Below, in pieces: positions 25,624 through 35,825 of a DNA stretch of 64,000 bases. The number at the start of each line of letters is the position of its first letter. Position 1 is the first letter of the stretch. The notes beneath the pieces are model-generated. The model searched no databases. It was not told the origin of the DNA and saw nothing but the letters and a program-made list of their open reading frames with translations. Position numbers and translations under genes: made by a program. Origin of the DNA: an uncultured Pelagibacteraceae bacterium (GTDB taxonomy: Bacteria; Pseudomonadota; Alphaproteobacteria; Pelagibacterales; Pelagibacteraceae); the NCBI GenBank assembly GCA_902612575.1, contig CACMDZ010000002.1:1-64000 (forward strand), given 5' to 3'.

Positions 25624-27846
25624 TTAAATCGTTCTTTCTGTTATTGTAGAATTATAAACCTCTATAATATCTTTTTTTTGATAATCTGCGAAATCTTTTA
25701 GAGTAATGCCACATTCTAAACCAGCTGAAACCTGTTTAGTTTGATCTTTTTCTCTGAATATTGAGCCAATTTTTCCATTAAATATTATAGTCCCATCTCT
25801 TATTACTCTCGCATTAGAATTTTGCGTTATTTCTCCCTCCACTACTTTTGATCCAGCAACTTTACCAACTTTTGATACCTTGAAAATTTCAAGTATCTCT
25901 GCACTTCCAATGATCTTCTCCTCTACATCCGGTGATAATAAACCTGCCATCTTTCCTTTTATAAAATCTAAAACTTCATAAATTATGTTAAAAGAGGAAA
26001 TTAAAATTTTTTCTTGCTCTGATCTCTTTTTTGCCTCTTTGCTTGGTTTGACATTGAATGCTATTATTACTGCATTTGAAGCTTTTGCTAAAGTAACATC
26101 TGTTTCTGTTACCATTCCAATATCTGAGAGAAGTATTTTTGGCTTTACCTCATCATGCTTAATTTGATTTATTGCATTTTTAATTGCCTCTGATGAACCA
26201 TGCACATCGGATTTCACAATAATATTTAATTCCTCTGAGACTACATTTTGAAAAGCGGAGTCTTGAGTAACAAAATTAATTGGTATTTTATCATCTTTTG
26301 ACTCTTGGATTCTCGCTTCACATAAAGATTTTGCCTCTTTTTCGTTTTGTAAAACAATAAAATCATCACCTGATTTAGCTGCACCATTTATGCCAATTAT
26401 TTCAACAGGAGTAGCTGGTTCGGCATTCTCGATATTTTTTCCATGATCATTTATTATAGCTCTTATTTTTCCCCATTTTAAACCACTGACAAAGTAATCA
26501 CCTTTATATAATGTGCCTGCAGTAATAATAATATTTGCAACTGGGCCTCTTCCAACATCAATTTTTGACTCTAGTACTATTCCTTTAGCATTATTCTCAA
26601 AGTCGGTTTTTAGGTCCAATAATTCTGCTTGTAATATAATAGATTCTACTAACTTATCTAAATTATCTTTAGTTTTTGTTGAAATTTCAACCATTAAAGT
26701 ATCTCCAGACAAGTCTTCAGCTATTAATTCATATTCTAATAATTGATTTTTTATTTTTTGTGGATCTGCCTCTGGTAAATCACACTTATTAATAGCTACT
26801 ACAATTGGAACTTTGGCAGCTTTTGCATGTTTAATTGACTCTATTGTTTGTGGTTTAACACCATCATCTGCCGCAACAACTAATACTACTATATCTGTCA
26901 ATTTTGATCCTCTTGCTCTCATTTCAGTAAATGCAGCGTGACCAGGCGTGTCAATGAATGTAATTTTATTACCCTTATGATTTATCTGATATGCTCCTAT
27001 ATGTTGTGTAATTCCTCCAAATTCTCCTGAAACTACATTAGCTTTTCTCAGTACATCCAACACAGATGTTTTTCCATGATCAACATGACCCATTACTGTT
27101 ACTATTGGAGCACGAAGTTTTAAATTCTCTGATTTAACTTCTTTAATTTTTTCAATAATTTCTTCTGCTTTTTTTTCACGAATAGCATCATGTCCAAATT
27201 CTTTAACTAAGTACTCTGCAGTATCTGCATCAATTGTATGATTTAAAGTTACTGTAACTCCCATTCCAAGTAGATGTTTTATGATACTACTTGACTGCTC
27301 TGCCATTCTATTTGCCAGTTCTCTAATTGTTATTACTTCTGGAAGATTTACCTGTCTTTTAATTTGTTGATAATTATCTTTGTCGTCATTTTTTTTTAAA
27401 TTTCTATTTTCTTTTTGTTTTGCTCTTTTTAGTGATGCCATACTCCTTGATTTTGTTTCAACATCATCATCACTTAATGCCCTAGAAATTGTCAATTTTA
27501 ATTCTCTTCTTTTTTCATTAATCTTGCTGGATTTATTTTCTTTAGTAGCTGTCTCACCTTTTAGTCTTCTGGTAGCTCTTTGCTCCGCTAGCTTTCTTTT
27601 TTCAAAGTCTGAACTTAATGATGAAGGTGATCTAGTATAATTGATAGGTTTAGAAGAAATATTTTTATTTGATGAGAAACTATCATTACTCTGACCCTGT
27701 CTTATAAATTGTGATTTATTTGAAAATTTTGTATTTTTTTTCTCAATTACTACTGTATTTTTAGATTTTGATTTAGCTTGCTCTATACTATTAAAAGTCT
27801 TTTTTGAGGTTCCTGTTATTGATAACTTTAATTTTTTTTTTTCCAT
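25624..27846 (-). CDS. infB: Translation initiation factor IF-2
   Basis: IF-2 is the GTPase that places initiator tRNA on the ribosome. A basic, low-complexity N-terminal part (about 150 residues) precedes the IF-2N element and the G domain. The G domain has [16 protein letters not shown] (G1), [15 protein letters not shown] (G3) and [10 protein letters not shown] (G4). The C-terminal domains end with IIEVYNS. The length of 740 residues is normal for a reduced genome. It sits between nusA and rbfA in the usual order, with no ylxR gene in the 10-bp gap. Confidence 0.97.
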   Translation of the reverse strand: MEKKKLKLSITGTSKKTFNSIEQAKSKSKNTVVIEKKNTKFSNKSQFIRQGQSNDSFSSNKNISSKPINYTRSPSSLSSDFEKRKLAEQRATRRLKGETATKENKSSKINEKRRELKLTISRALSDDDVETKSRSMASLKRAKQKENRNLKKNDDKDNYQQIKRQVNLPEVITIRELANRMAEQSSSIIKHLLGMGVTVTLNHTIDADTAEYLVKEFGHDAIREKKAEEIIEKIKEVKSENLKLRAPIVTVMGHVDHGKTSVLDVLRKANVVSGEFGGITQHIGAYQINHKGNKITFIDTPGHAAFTEMRARGSKLTDIVVLVVAADDGVKPQTIESIKHAKAAKVPIVVAINKCDLPEADPQKIKNQLLEYELIAEDLSGDTLMVEISTKTKDNLDKLVESIILQAELLDLKTDFENNAKGIVLESKIDVGRGPVANIIITAGTLYKGDYFVSGLKWGKIRAIINDHGKNIENAEPATPVEIIGINGAAKSGDDFIVLQNEKEAKSLCEARIQESKDDKIPINFVTQDSAFQNVVSEELNIIVKSDVHGSSEAIKNAINQIKHDEVKPKILLSDIGMVTETDVTLAKASNAVIIAFNVKPSKEAKKRSEQEKILISSFNIIYEVLDFIKGKMAGLLSPDVEEKIIGSAEILEIFKVSKVGKVAGSKVVEGEITQNSNARVIRDGTIIFNGKIGSIFREKDQTKQVSAGLECGITLKDFADYQKKDIIEVYNSTITERTI

Positions 27847-27856
27847 TATACATCTC

Positions 27857-29410
27857 TCAATCTTTGTAAACTTTGTCTCTTGCAGTCATGATCAAATTGT
27901 CAGCTTCTTGTTTTGATAGAGCAAATTCCTCTAAAAATCCTTTAATTTTTACTCTTTCACCCTTAACAACATCATAAGTGCCAGTAAGTTCGTCTGAAGC
28001 TAAGTCAGCTAAATCTGATAAGGTAAGTACTTTTTGTTCCCCTAATGTTACAAGCATCCCGGGTGTAAGCCCTTCATGATTTATTAAATCATTATCTAGC
28101 CCTAGATCTTTAATTCTATTAGATATTTCCTCTTGATCTTTTTCATAGAATTCTTTTGCTCTTTCAACTAACTCTTTAGCGGTATCTTCCTCAATTCCCT
28201 CAATTTTTAAAAGCCTATCCAATGAACTGTCTTTAATATCATCAATTGTCGAAAAACCTTCTGCTACTAAAAGTTGTCCTAGGGTTTCGTCGAGTTCTAA
28301 ATTTTTAACGATGTTATCTGTTTTTTCTTTAAATTCTAATTGTCTTCTCTCTGAATCCTCTTGCTCAGTCATAATATTTATTTCATAATTAAGCAATTTA
28401 GTTGCAAGTCTTACATTTTGACCTCTTCTACCTATTGCTTTACTTAAATTTTCCTCTGTTAGGATTACATCGAGTTTTTTTGAGTCACTATCCACATTAA
28501 CTCTTTGCACTTCAGCAGGAGATAATGCATTGGCAACAACTATAGCCGGATCCTCTGACCAATTAACTATATCTATTTTTTCACCTTGAAGTTCGTTTAC
28601 TACTGCCTGAACCCTGCTACCTCTCATTCCGACACATGCCCCTACAGGATCTAATGATGTATCAATTGCTTTAACACAAATTTTTGCCCTACTACCAGGA
28701 TCTCTTGATGAAGATTTAATTTCAATTAATCCATCATATATTTCTGGAACCTCTTGAACAAATAATTTTTCCATGAATTTTGGATGGGCTCTTGATAAAA
28801 ATATTTGTTGACCTCTCGGTTCTCTTCTTACATCTAAACAATATGCTTTTATTCTGTCACCCGCCTTAATATTTTCTCTAGGTATAATTTCATTTTTTTG
28901 AATTATTGCTTCTGTTCTTCCTAGATCAACAATAACGTTTCCAAATTCTAGTCTTTTTACAATTCCACTCAAAATTGTATCTTTTTTATCTATAAAGTCA
29001 TTGAATTGTCTTTCTCTTTCAGCTTCTCTTACGTTAAAGCTTATAACTTGTTTTGCTGTTTGAGCTGCTATTCTGCCAAAATCAAATGATGGTAAGGGCT
29101 GAAGAATTTCATCACCAAATGCTTTATCTTTATTTGTAATATCTAATTTTATTGCATCATCTAGTGAAATCTCTAAATTAGAATTTTCTGGATTTTCAAC
29201 AATTATTAATTTTCTGAATATACCAATATCTCCGTTATCTCTATTTATTTCGACTTTAATTTCATTATCTGAACCAAATTTTGATTTGGCTGCTTTAGCA
29301 ATTCCTGTCTCCATAGAACCTATAATAAGCTCTTTATCAATAGATTTTTCTAAAGCCACTGCCTCTGCAATTCTTAATAATTCAAGTTTATCTGCTCTTC
29401 TATTTAACAT
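27857..29410 (-). CDS. nusA: Transcription termination/antitermination factor NusA
   Basis: NusA binds RNA polymerase and influences pausing, termination and antitermination. The protein shows the N-terminal RNAP-binding domain starting ADKLELLRIAEAVALEKSID. An S1 domain, two KH domains (DPVGACVGMRGSRVQAVV and KAIGRRGQNVRLA) and two C-terminal acidic repeats (EIEGIEEDTAKELVERA-like and a second from LVTLGEQKVL) follow. At 517 residues it is complete. The start codon lies only 12 bases from the poly-U tract of a strong terminator. No rimP gene precedes it. Confidence 0.96.
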   Translation of the reverse strand: MLNRRADKLELLRIAEAVALEKSIDKELIIGSMETGIAKAAKSKFGSDNEIKVEINRDNGDIGIFRKLIIVENPENSNLEISLDDAIKLDITNKDKAFGDEILQPLPSFDFGRIAAQTAKQVISFNVREAERERQFNDFIDKKDTILSGIVKRLEFGNVIVDLGRTEAIIQKNEIIPRENIKAGDRIKAYCLDVRREPRGQQIFLSRAHPKFMEKLFVQEVPEIYDGLIEIKSSSRDPGSRAKICVKAIDTSLDPVGACVGMRGSRVQAVVNELQGEKIDIVNWSEDPAIVVANALSPAEVQRVNVDSDSKKLDVILTEENLSKAIGRRGQNVRLATKLLNYEINIMTEQEDSERRQLEFKEKTDNIVKNLELDETLGQLLVAEGFSTIDDIKDSSLDRLLKIEGIEEDTAKELVERAKEFYEKDQEEISNRIKDLGLDNDLINHEGLTPGMLVTLGEQKVLTLSDLADLASDELTGTYDVVKGERVKIKGFLEEFALSKQEADNLIMTARDKVYKD

Positions 29411-29422
29411 ATTTATCTATAT

Positions 29423-29449
29423 AAAAAAAAATGGGCCTAAGCCCATTTT
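29423..29449 (-). terminator. Rho-independent terminator just upstream of nusA
   Basis: On the minus strand AAAATGGGC-TTAG-GCCCATTTT forms a perfect nine-base-pair stem with a four-base loop, followed by further thymines (the tract is about nine T). It would end metK transcription. Because the nusA ATG begins at 29410, there is no space for a promoter between the terminator and nusA, so nusA must be transcribed through it. It may therefore work as an attenuator. Confidence 0.85.
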
Positions 29450-29471
29450 GAAATTTTATCAATGTCTGAGA

Positions 29472-29499
29472 AATATAGTTATTTTTCTTTATTTTTCAA
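29472..29499 (-). promoter_or_regulatory. Possible promoter upstream of the nusA leader terminator
   Basis: On the minus strand TTGAAA (29494-29499) and TATATT (29472-29477) are separated by 16 bases within the short metK-nusA spacer. Transcription from here would start near 29465 and give a leader of about 55 bases containing the terminator hairpin. In an AT-rich spacer such matches arise by chance, so confidence is limited. Confidence 0.35.
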
Positions 29500-29505
29500 C
29501 AATAT

Positions 29506-30669
29506 TTACTTACTAAAAACTGCAGATTTATCTGTTTTTTCCCATGAAAAAGATCCATCACTCTCAGGCACTCTTCCAAAATGTCCATAGGCGGCAGTTT
29601 TTTCATATATTGGTTTATTTAAGCCAAGCATTTCTCTAATCCCTCTAGGACTTAAATCAAAGTTTTCTCTGATAAGTTTTTCTACATGCAAATTCTTCTC
29701 TTCATCATTATCAAACAAATCTACATAAATTGATAAAGGTTTAGATACTCCAATAGCATAAGCTAATTGAATTAAGCATTTATCTGCGATTTTTGACGCA
29801 ACAACATTTTTAGCTAAATATCTTGATGCATAAGCAGCAGACCTATCAACTTTTGTTGGGTCTTTTCCCGAAAATGCACCTCCGCCGTGGGGCGCAGCTC
29901 CACCATATGTATCAACAATAATTTTTCTTCCTGTTAATCCACTATCACCGTCTGGACCACCAATAACGAAGTTTCCAGTTGGATTAATATAAATCTCTTT
30001 TTCATCAAGGCTACCTAATAAATCTTTAGGAATAGCTCTTTCAATATAAGGCATACAAAGTTCTTTTACCTTAGTTAAATTCACATCTTTTGAATGTTGT
30101 GTTGAGATGACTACTGATGTAACTGCAGAGGGCATACCATCTTTGTATTCAATGGTAATTTGACTTTTTGAGTCTGGCTCTATTCCATTCAATTTTCCAG
30201 ATTTTCTGTCCTCTGCCATTAATCTTAAAATTTTATGTGAATAATGAATTGGAGCTGGCATTAATACATCTGTCTCATTACAAGCATAACCAAACATAAT
30301 TCCTTGGTCTCCAGCGCCTTCATCTTTATTACCAGATGAGTCTACTCCCATCGCAATATCAGCTGATTGAGAGTGCAGATGTGTCTCAATTTTTGTTTGT
30401 TCTTTCCATGAAAAACCATCCTGGTCATAACCAATATCTTTTATACATCCTCTAACCTTTGAAATTAATTCATCTTGTTTAATTTCAGGACCTCTAACTT
30501 CTCCTGCCAAGACTACTTTATTTGTTGTTGTTAAAGTTTCACAGGCAACTCTTGCTTCTGGCTCTAAAGATAAAAAACTATCAACAACCATATCTGAAAT
30601 TCTGTCACAAACTTTGTCTGGGTGTCCCTCGGACACTGACTCACTAGTAAATAAAAAATTCTTTTTCAT
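29506..30669 (-). CDS. metK: S-adenosylmethionine synthetase
   Basis: MetK makes SAM from methionine and ATP. The start [21 protein letters not shown] contains the ATP-binding histidine region (visible from residue 5). [16 protein letters not shown] and [18 protein letters not shown] are the two family signatures. The 387 residues are normal. The ATG overlaps the lnt stop by one base, so there is no leader and therefore no room for a SAM riboswitch. Transcription probably ends at the hairpin before nusA. Confidence 0.97.
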   Translation of the reverse strand: MKKNFLFTSESVSEGHPDKVCDRISDMVVDSFLSLEPEARVACETLTTTNKVVLAGEVRGPEIKQDELISKVRGCIKDIGYDQDGFSWKEQTKIETHLHSQSADIAMGVDSSGNKDEGAGDQGIMFGYACNETDVLMPAPIHYSHKILRLMAEDRKSGKLNGIEPDSKSQITIEYKDGMPSAVTSVVISTQHSKDVNLTKVKELCMPYIERAIPKDLLGSLDEKEIYINPTGNFVIGGPDGDSGLTGRKIIVDTYGGAAPHGGGAFSGKDPTKVDRSAAYASRYLAKNVVASKIADKCLIQLAYAIGVSKPLSIYVDLFDNDEEKNLHVEKLIRENFDLSPRGIREMLGLNKPIYEKTAAYGHFGRVPESDGSFSWEKTDKSAVFSK

Positions 30670-32192
30670 TAATTCCCCCGTTTTTTAAAAAAAAAAATTA
30701 AACTAATATAAATAAATAGAAAATAAAAGAAGATCTTATTACCGTAAGAACTAAAGATAGTTTTATCAGTCTTTTTAAAAGAGTTAAGCTCAATAAATCC
30801 CTTGTCGGTTGTTAAAATCTTCTCAAATATTTGCCCTGATGGATTTATGAATGCAGAAAAACCATTATTTGAAGAACGAATTACAGACTTGCCTTCCTCT
30901 ATAGATCTAAAAATTGAGTGAGAGAAGTGCTGGTAGGGACCAATAGAATTTCCAAACCATCCATCCTCAGATATATTTATAATAAAATCATAATCTGAAT
31001 CACTTTTATTTAATTTGCCAGAGTAGATAATCTCATAACAAATAAGTGGTACAAAATTAAAACCTCTTAACTTTATAAAATCTCTTATATTACCAGCAGA
31101 AAAAGACTGATAACCTTGAGTAATTTTTTTAAGTCCCATTTGACTCAAAATTTTTTCGAATGGTAAAAACTCACCAAATGGTACCAATTTATTTTTGTGA
31201 TATTTTTCCAAAATATTTAGCTTATTATCAATTACTAGAAGAGAGTTGTAAACTTTTTGGTCTTCATAAATATTCATACCTAAAATAATCTTATGTTTTT
31301 CTGAAAAATTATTAAAAAAGATATTCTTAAATTTTTTTAAATCCTCAAAATAAAAATTCGATAAAATACCTTCAGGAAAAACAAATAATGTTTCATTAGA
31401 TGGAACTGGTTCAGAAATATTAATTAATTCTAAAATAAATTCCTTAGGATTTTCATTTTGAAAATATCTATTAATATTAATTTTTGGTGAGATTATCTTA
31501 ATCGTAAATCCTAAATCTTTTTTTTCAATTAATTCATGATTTTTTAGATTTAAATGACCCCAAAAATAATTAATAAAAATAATTATTGTTGAAAAAATAA
31601 ATATACTTATTTTTGTAGTTCTCTTATAATTGAAGAATAAAATAGTTGGTAATGAAAACAATAAGATAATTATTGAATTAAATGCATAAGTGCCAGTTAT
31701 AGATAGTAGTTGAATAAATTCTAAATAGTTTACAAAACTAAAAGCTACCAAATTCCATGGAAATCCTCCAAATACTTGACCTCTGATATATTCAAATATT
31801 GATAAAGATGTAGTAAATATTAAAACTGATAAAATATTTCTTTTTGGATTTATCAAAGAAAAAAACAAAGTTGAAAGCCCATAAAATAGTCCTAAAAATA
31901 ATGGTACTAAAACCAAGGCAAATGGTATTAGTGGTTTAAAAATATCCTCAAATGTAAGCGAATTAGTTATCCAATATAAATTGGAGATAAAATAACCAAA
32001 ACCAAATATCCATCCAACATTAAACGAAATAGCTTTATCCTCAGAATAAAATAACAATATCCATAAAAGGGCTGGATAAGAAAGAAAATTTACATAAAAA
32101 AAATTGTAAGGAGGGAGTCCAAAAGATGATAATAAACCAAGTAAAAAAATAAATGAGTATAATAAAATTTTATTTTTATATAATAAAGTCAA
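30669..32192 (-). CDS. lnt: Apolipoprotein N-acyltransferase
   Basis: Lnt adds the third acyl chain to lipoproteins at the inner membrane. Six to eight N-terminal membrane segments precede a nitrilase-like domain. Its catalytic residues are the glutamate in [10 protein letters not shown], the lysine in [14 protein letters not shown] and the cysteine in [12 protein letters not shown] final membrane segment lies near the C-terminus. The 507-residue length is normal. The ybeZ(phoH)-ybeY-lnt order mirrors that of other proteobacteria. Lipoprotein substrates in this window include the LptM-like, BON, DUF3576 and LptE proteins. Confidence 0.95.
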   Translation of the reverse strand: MTLLYKNKILLYSFIFLLGLLSSFGLPPYNFFYVNFLSYPALLWILLFYSEDKAISFNVGWIFGFGYFISNLYWITNSLTFEDIFKPLIPFALVLVPLFLGLFYGLSTLFFSLINPKRNILSVLIFTTSLSIFEYIRGQVFGGFPWNLVAFSFVNYLEFIQLLSITGTYAFNSIIILLFSLPTILFFNYKRTTKISIFIFSTIIIFINYFWGHLNLKNHELIEKKDLGFTIKIISPKININRYFQNENPKEFILELINISEPVPSNETLFVFPEGILSNFYFEDLKKFKNIFFNNFSEKHKIILGMNIYEDQKVYNSLLVIDNKLNILEKYHKNKLVPFGEFLPFEKILSQMGLKKITQGYQSFSAGNIRDFIKLRGFNFVPLICYEIIYSGKLNKSDSDYDFIINISEDGWFGNSIGPYQHFSHSIFRSIEEGKSVIRSSNNGFSAFINPSGQIFEKILTTDKGFIELNSFKKTDKTIFSSYGNKIFFYFLFIYISLIFFFKKRGN

Positions 32193-32197
32193 TTTGC

Positions 32198-32635
32198 TTA
32201 ATGAAAGTATTTCAATATTAATTTTTCTTTTCTAAGCATTTTTTGATAATCATTTATTTTTTCATGATCATAGCCAATTAAATGTAGATATCCATGAATC
32301 CACATTTTATCAAACTCTAGAAAAAAGTTTGTAACTTTCGATCTATCTTTAATAATTTCATAACTAATTGCTATGTCACCCACGTATAGTGTATTTTTAC
32401 TTTTAATTTGAATTGGAAAAGACAAAACATCAGTGGTTTTATTTTTTTTTCTAAATTTATTGTTCAATTTTTTCATCCCTTTATCATTTGTAAGAAGTAT
32501 AGAAAATTCGTGGTTTTTTTTTTTAAAATATGGAGTCTTAGATAATACTTTAAGTCTCTCTTTTAGATAATCATTAGGTTTTTTTATAATTCTTTTCCAG
32601 CTTGAATGGCTAGATATTACATTGGCTTTTATCAT
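32198..32635 (-). CDS. ybeY: Endoribonuclease YbeY
   Basis: YbeY is a zinc-dependent RNase involved in 16S rRNA 3'-end maturation and ribosome quality control. The metal site HGYLHLIGYDHEK is the family H-x3-H-x5-H pattern, and NKTTDVLSFP-like KKNKTTDVLSFPI precedes it. The 145 residues are normal. The start overlaps the phoH-like stop by four bases, and lnt follows after five bases. Confidence 0.94.
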   Translation of the reverse strand: MIKANVISSHSSWKRIIKKPNDYLKERLKVLSKTPYFKKKNHEFSILLTNDKGMKKLNNKFRKKNKTTDVLSFPIQIKSKNTLYVGDIAISYEIIKDRSKVTNFFLEFDKMWIHGYLHLIGYDHEKINDYQKMLRKEKLILKYFH

Positions 32636-33639
32636 CCGTCTGAGCTTTGATCCGAATATGCCTTAACAATTTTTGAAACAAGTGGATGCCTTACTACATC
32701 TTTATGATCAAAATCTACAACAGAAATCTCTTTTAAATGACCTAATAATTTTTTTGATCTACTTAATCCAGAAAGAGATTTATTAGGTAAATCTATTTGT
32801 GATGGGTCTCCATTGATAACAATCTTTGAGTTATCTCCAATTCTGGTTAAAAACATTTTAATTTGTGTATCTGTTGCATTTTGTGCCTCATCAAGTATCG
32901 CAAATGAGTTTTTTAATGTTCTTCCTCGCATAAAAGCTAAAGGGGCTATTTCTATATCGCCTACTTCAATTTTTTTTTGTATCTTTTCAAAATCTAGCAA
33001 ATCATACAAAGAGTCATATAATGGTCTCAGATAAGGATCTACTTTTTCTCTCATATCACCTGGTAAAAAACCGAGTCGTTCACCTGCTTCAACAGCAGGT
33101 CTAGATAAAATTATTTTCTCAATTTTTTTGTCTAACAACATTGTTAATGCTACAGCAACAGCTAAAAAAGTTTTACCGGTACCGGCTGGACCTGCTGAAA
33201 TAATTATGTCCGACTCTTTTAACGCGCTCACATAATTTTTTTGTTTTTCAGAACGTGGAATTACAGATTTTTTAGGAGTTTTAATAATATATTCAATTTT
33301 TTGATCAGAATTATTTTTTTCGTTAATCATAAATTTATTTATAGATGAAATTATATCTTTTTTTTCAATTGTTCCATTATTTAAATATCTTTCAGTTAAA
33401 AATTGAATAGCATTTTTAATTAGATTGTTTTTTTCTGGATCACTCTTTACAAGTATGGAATTACCTCTTGAATATAAGCTAGTTTCAGTAATTTTTTCTA
33501 GCTCTTTTAAATTATTGTTAAACTCACCTGCTACACCAAGCAACAAATCATTATTTTGAAATATTATACTTAAAGTGTTATTTTCAGAATATACATATTT
33601 TAACTCAGAAATTATTTTTTTTTTATCTAAATTACTCAA
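32632..33639 (-). CDS. ybeZ: PhoH-like ATPase (YbeZ)
   Basis: This P-loop ATPase acts with YbeY in RNA metabolism. The Walker A motif is SAGPAGTGKTFLAVAVA and Walker B is FAILDEAQNAT. The conserved LSRPAVEAGERLGFLPGD block is present, preceded by a short KH-like N-terminal domain. The 335 residues are standard. It begins one base after the miaB stop and overlaps ybeY at ATGA. Confidence 0.93.
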   Translation of the reverse strand: MSNLDKKKIISELKYVYSENNTLSIIFQNNDLLLGVAGEFNNNLKELEKITETSLYSRGNSILVKSDPEKNNLIKNAIQFLTERYLNNGTIEKKDIISSINKFMINEKNNSDQKIEYIIKTPKKSVIPRSEKQKNYVSALKESDIIISAGPAGTGKTFLAVAVALTMLLDKKIEKIILSRPAVEAGERLGFLPGDMREKVDPYLRPLYDSLYDLLDFEKIQKKIEVGDIEIAPLAFMRGRTLKNSFAILDEAQNATDTQIKMFLTRIGDNSKIVINGDPSQIDLPNKSLSGLSRSKKLLGHLKEISVVDFDHKDVVRHPLVSKIVKAYSDQSSDG

Positions 33640-33640
33640 C

Positions 33641-34975
33641 TCAGGCTGCTTTCATATTTTTATGTATTGAACCAAATAAAGTGTTCTGGTTACTATTTAG
33701 AATTTTTACTTTAACAATCTTACCAATTTGACTATGATCTGCTTCAAATATTACAGGTGAAATATATTTATTTCTCCCAAAATATTTATTTTGATTTTCC
33801 ATTTTGTTTTCGACAAGAACATCAATAATTTGATTTTCCATTGACTTATTTATTTCTTTCTGATTATCAAATAACTTCTCCTGAATTAATGCTAGTCTAT
33901 CTTTAGCAGTATTTTTTTCTATCATTTGTAATGTTGAAGCCTTTGTTCCAGGTCTTGGGCTAAAAATGAAAGAAAAAGAATTAATAAATTTTATTTTGTT
34001 TATTAATTCATATGTTTCCTCAAAATCTTGCTGGGTTTCGCCTGGATAACCAATGATAAAATCGCTTGAAAATTCGATATCTTTATTTATCTTTTTTAAT
34101 CTTTCATAAATATTTAAATAATCTTCTACGGTATGTTTTCTGTTCATTAATTCTAACATCCTATTAGATCCACTCTGGATAGGTAAGTGAACAAATGGCA
34201 TTAATTTTTGACTAGATGAATAACAATCAATTAAATCGTCACTCATATCCCTAGGGTGTGAGGTTGTGTATCTAATTCTCTCTAATTCTGAATATTGATT
34301 TAGAAAATTAATTAAATGAGAGAGTCTGTATTCTTTAGAATTTTCTACATATGAATACGCATTAACATTCTGACCTAGTAAGGTTATTTCTTTTACACCA
34401 TTTTCTATTAATTGTTCTGCTTCAGATATTATTTTATCAAATGGTCTAGAGTACTCTGGACCTCTTGTGAAAGGGACTACACAAAAATGGCAAAACTTAT
34501 CACATCCCTCTTGAATTGTGAGAAAAGAGGATATTTTACTGTCCTCATTTTTAATTTGATCAAAGTATCCAAATTTTGAAATAGTATCAAATTCAGTTTC
34601 CTCTTGCTTTAAATTTGTTATATGTTTTTCTAATAGATCATTTACTTTATGATACGATTGTGGACCTAGAATAATATCTATGTAAGGTTCTCTCTTAACC
34701 ATTTCCTCATTTTCTGCCTGGGCAACACACCCTGCTATAACAATTATTGGTTTTTTTTTATCTTTATATAATTTTTTGACTCTTCCTATCTCATGGTAGA
34801 CTTTTTCTTTTGCTTTGTCACGGATGTGGCATGTGTTTAAAATATAACAATCTGCACTTGACTGATCATCAGTTTTTATAAATCCTAATTTTCTTACAGT
34901 GTCATATATTCTGTTTGAATCGTATTCATTCATTTGACAGCCAAAAGTTTTAATAAAGATCTTTTTTTCTAACAT
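33641..34975 (-). CDS. miaB: tRNA-2-methylthio-N6-dimethylallyladenosine synthase
   Basis: This radical-SAM methylthiotransferase modifies A37 of tRNAs. The N-terminal UPF0004 domain supplies cysteines in TFGCQMNEYDS, NTCHIRDKA and AGCVAQAE for the auxiliary cluster. The radical-SAM triad is CDKFCHFC, and a TRAM domain ends the protein. The 444 residues are normal. The order tsaB - fur - miaB - ybeZ - ybeY - lnt is broadly alphaproteobacterial. Confidence 0.95.
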   Translation of the reverse strand: MLEKKIFIKTFGCQMNEYDSNRIYDTVRKLGFIKTDDQSSADCYILNTCHIRDKAKEKVYHEIGRVKKLYKDKKKPIIVIAGCVAQAENEEMVKREPYIDIILGPQSYHKVNDLLEKHITNLKQEETEFDTISKFGYFDQIKNEDSKISSFLTIQEGCDKFCHFCVVPFTRGPEYSRPFDKIISEAEQLIENGVKEITLLGQNVNAYSYVENSKEYRLSHLINFLNQYSELERIRYTTSHPRDMSDDLIDCYSSSQKLMPFVHLPIQSGSNRMLELMNRKHTVEDYLNIYERLKKINKDIEFSSDFIIGYPGETQQDFEETYELINKIKFINSFSFIFSPRPGTKASTLQMIEKNTAKDRLALIQEKLFDNQKEINKSMENQIIDVLVENKMENQNKYFGRNKYISPVIFEADHSQIGKIVKVKILNSNQNTLFGSIHKNMKAA

Positions 34976-35013
34976 TTTTTAACTTTTAAAATAGAATTTT
35001 TAAAGTTTGGGAT

Positions 35014-35439
35014 TTATTTTTTTTTAACTCCATATAACTCTAATTTATGATCTACAAGTTTGTATCCATATTTTTCAGCAACTTTTTTTTGTAATTTTTC
35101 GATTTCTTCATCTACAAATTCAATAATCTCACCAGATTTAATATCAATTAGATGATCATGGTGGCTTTCTACTATTGTTTCATATCTTGCTTTTCCACCC
35201 TTAAAATCATGTTTAGTAAGTATCCCAGACTCTTCAAAAAGCTTAACTGTTCTATAAACAGTAGCAATACTTATTTTTTCATCTAACTTTGTAACTCTTT
35301 TATACAATTCATCAACATCTGGATGATCAGACTCTCCGTAAATCTCTTTTGACTCAGATAGCACCCTAGCAATTATCTTTCGTTGATCAGTTAGTTTAAC
35401 ACCCTTCTTTTGACAGATTTGTTCTATAGTTTCAGTCAT
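35014..35439 (-). CDS. fur: Fur/Mur-family metalloregulator
   Basis: The 141-residue protein has a winged helix with LTDQRKIIARVLSES and ISIATVYRTVKLFEES (recognition helix). The metal-binding dimerisation domain has YETIVESHHDHLIDIKSG. The HHDHL element is the Fur-type metal site, unlike the histidine run of Irr at 19.2 kb. In alphaproteobacteria this branch often acts as the manganese-responsive Mur, so the metal is not certain. It sits between tsaB and miaB, and its start lies eight bases after the short tsaB. Confidence 0.9.
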   Translation of the reverse strand: MTETIEQICQKKGVKLTDQRKIIARVLSESKEIYGESDHPDVDELYKRVTKLDEKISIATVYRTVKLFEESGILTKHDFKGGKARYETIVESHHDHLIDIKSGEIIEFVDEEIEKLQKKVAEKYGYKLVDHKLELYGVKKK

Positions 35440-35447
35440 AATTTATT

Positions 35448-35825
35448 TTAACTCGAATACATGAGTTTTATCAAACTTTTAATAAATAATTTCTTTTTTT
35501 TTAATTTAATCAAATTTCTGTAATTTTTATCTACTAAATCTTCAGATTTAAAGCCGACTAATTCAGCTTTATTTGACAAAGATATTGCTTTTGCTATGGT
35601 TAAAGAAATTCTTAGACCAGTATATTTACCAGGTCCAGTATTTACATAGATTCTACGAATATCATTTAATTTCATTTTTTTCTTATTTAAAAAATTAAGA
35701 ATATGCTTCATGAAATTATCAAAATTTTCTCTACTGTTTGCATAACTGGTAGTGTATGATCGTTTCCCATCTATAATGGCAAAAATAATTTTTTCATTTG
35801 CAGCATCAATAATAAAATTTATCAT
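35448..35825 (-). CDS. tsaB: Short TsaB-like protein (tRNA t6A synthesis), N-terminal domain only
   Basis: TsaB is the scaffold partner of TsaD in making t6A37 on tRNA. The N-terminal ASKHA fold is recognisable from FIIDAANEKIIFAIID and especially IYVNTGPGKYTGLRISLTIA, the TsaB hallmark GPGSFTGLR variant. The protein stops at 125 residues, whereas typical TsaB has over 200. The fur gene begins eight bases later, so no second half remains. The 5' end overlaps the divergent deacetylase gene by about 50 bp. Confidence 0.75.
   Translation of the reverse strand: MINFIIDAANEKIIFAIIDGKRSYTTSYANSRENFDNFMKHILNFLNKKKMKLNDIRRIYVNTGPGKYTGLRISLTIAKAISLSNKAELVGFKSEDLVDKNYRNLIKLKKKKLFIKSLIKLMYSS

Noticed and set aside
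30660..30680. Possible SAM riboswitch upstream of metK
   Set aside because: The metK ATG overlaps the lnt stop by one base, so there is no untranslated leader to hold a riboswitch.
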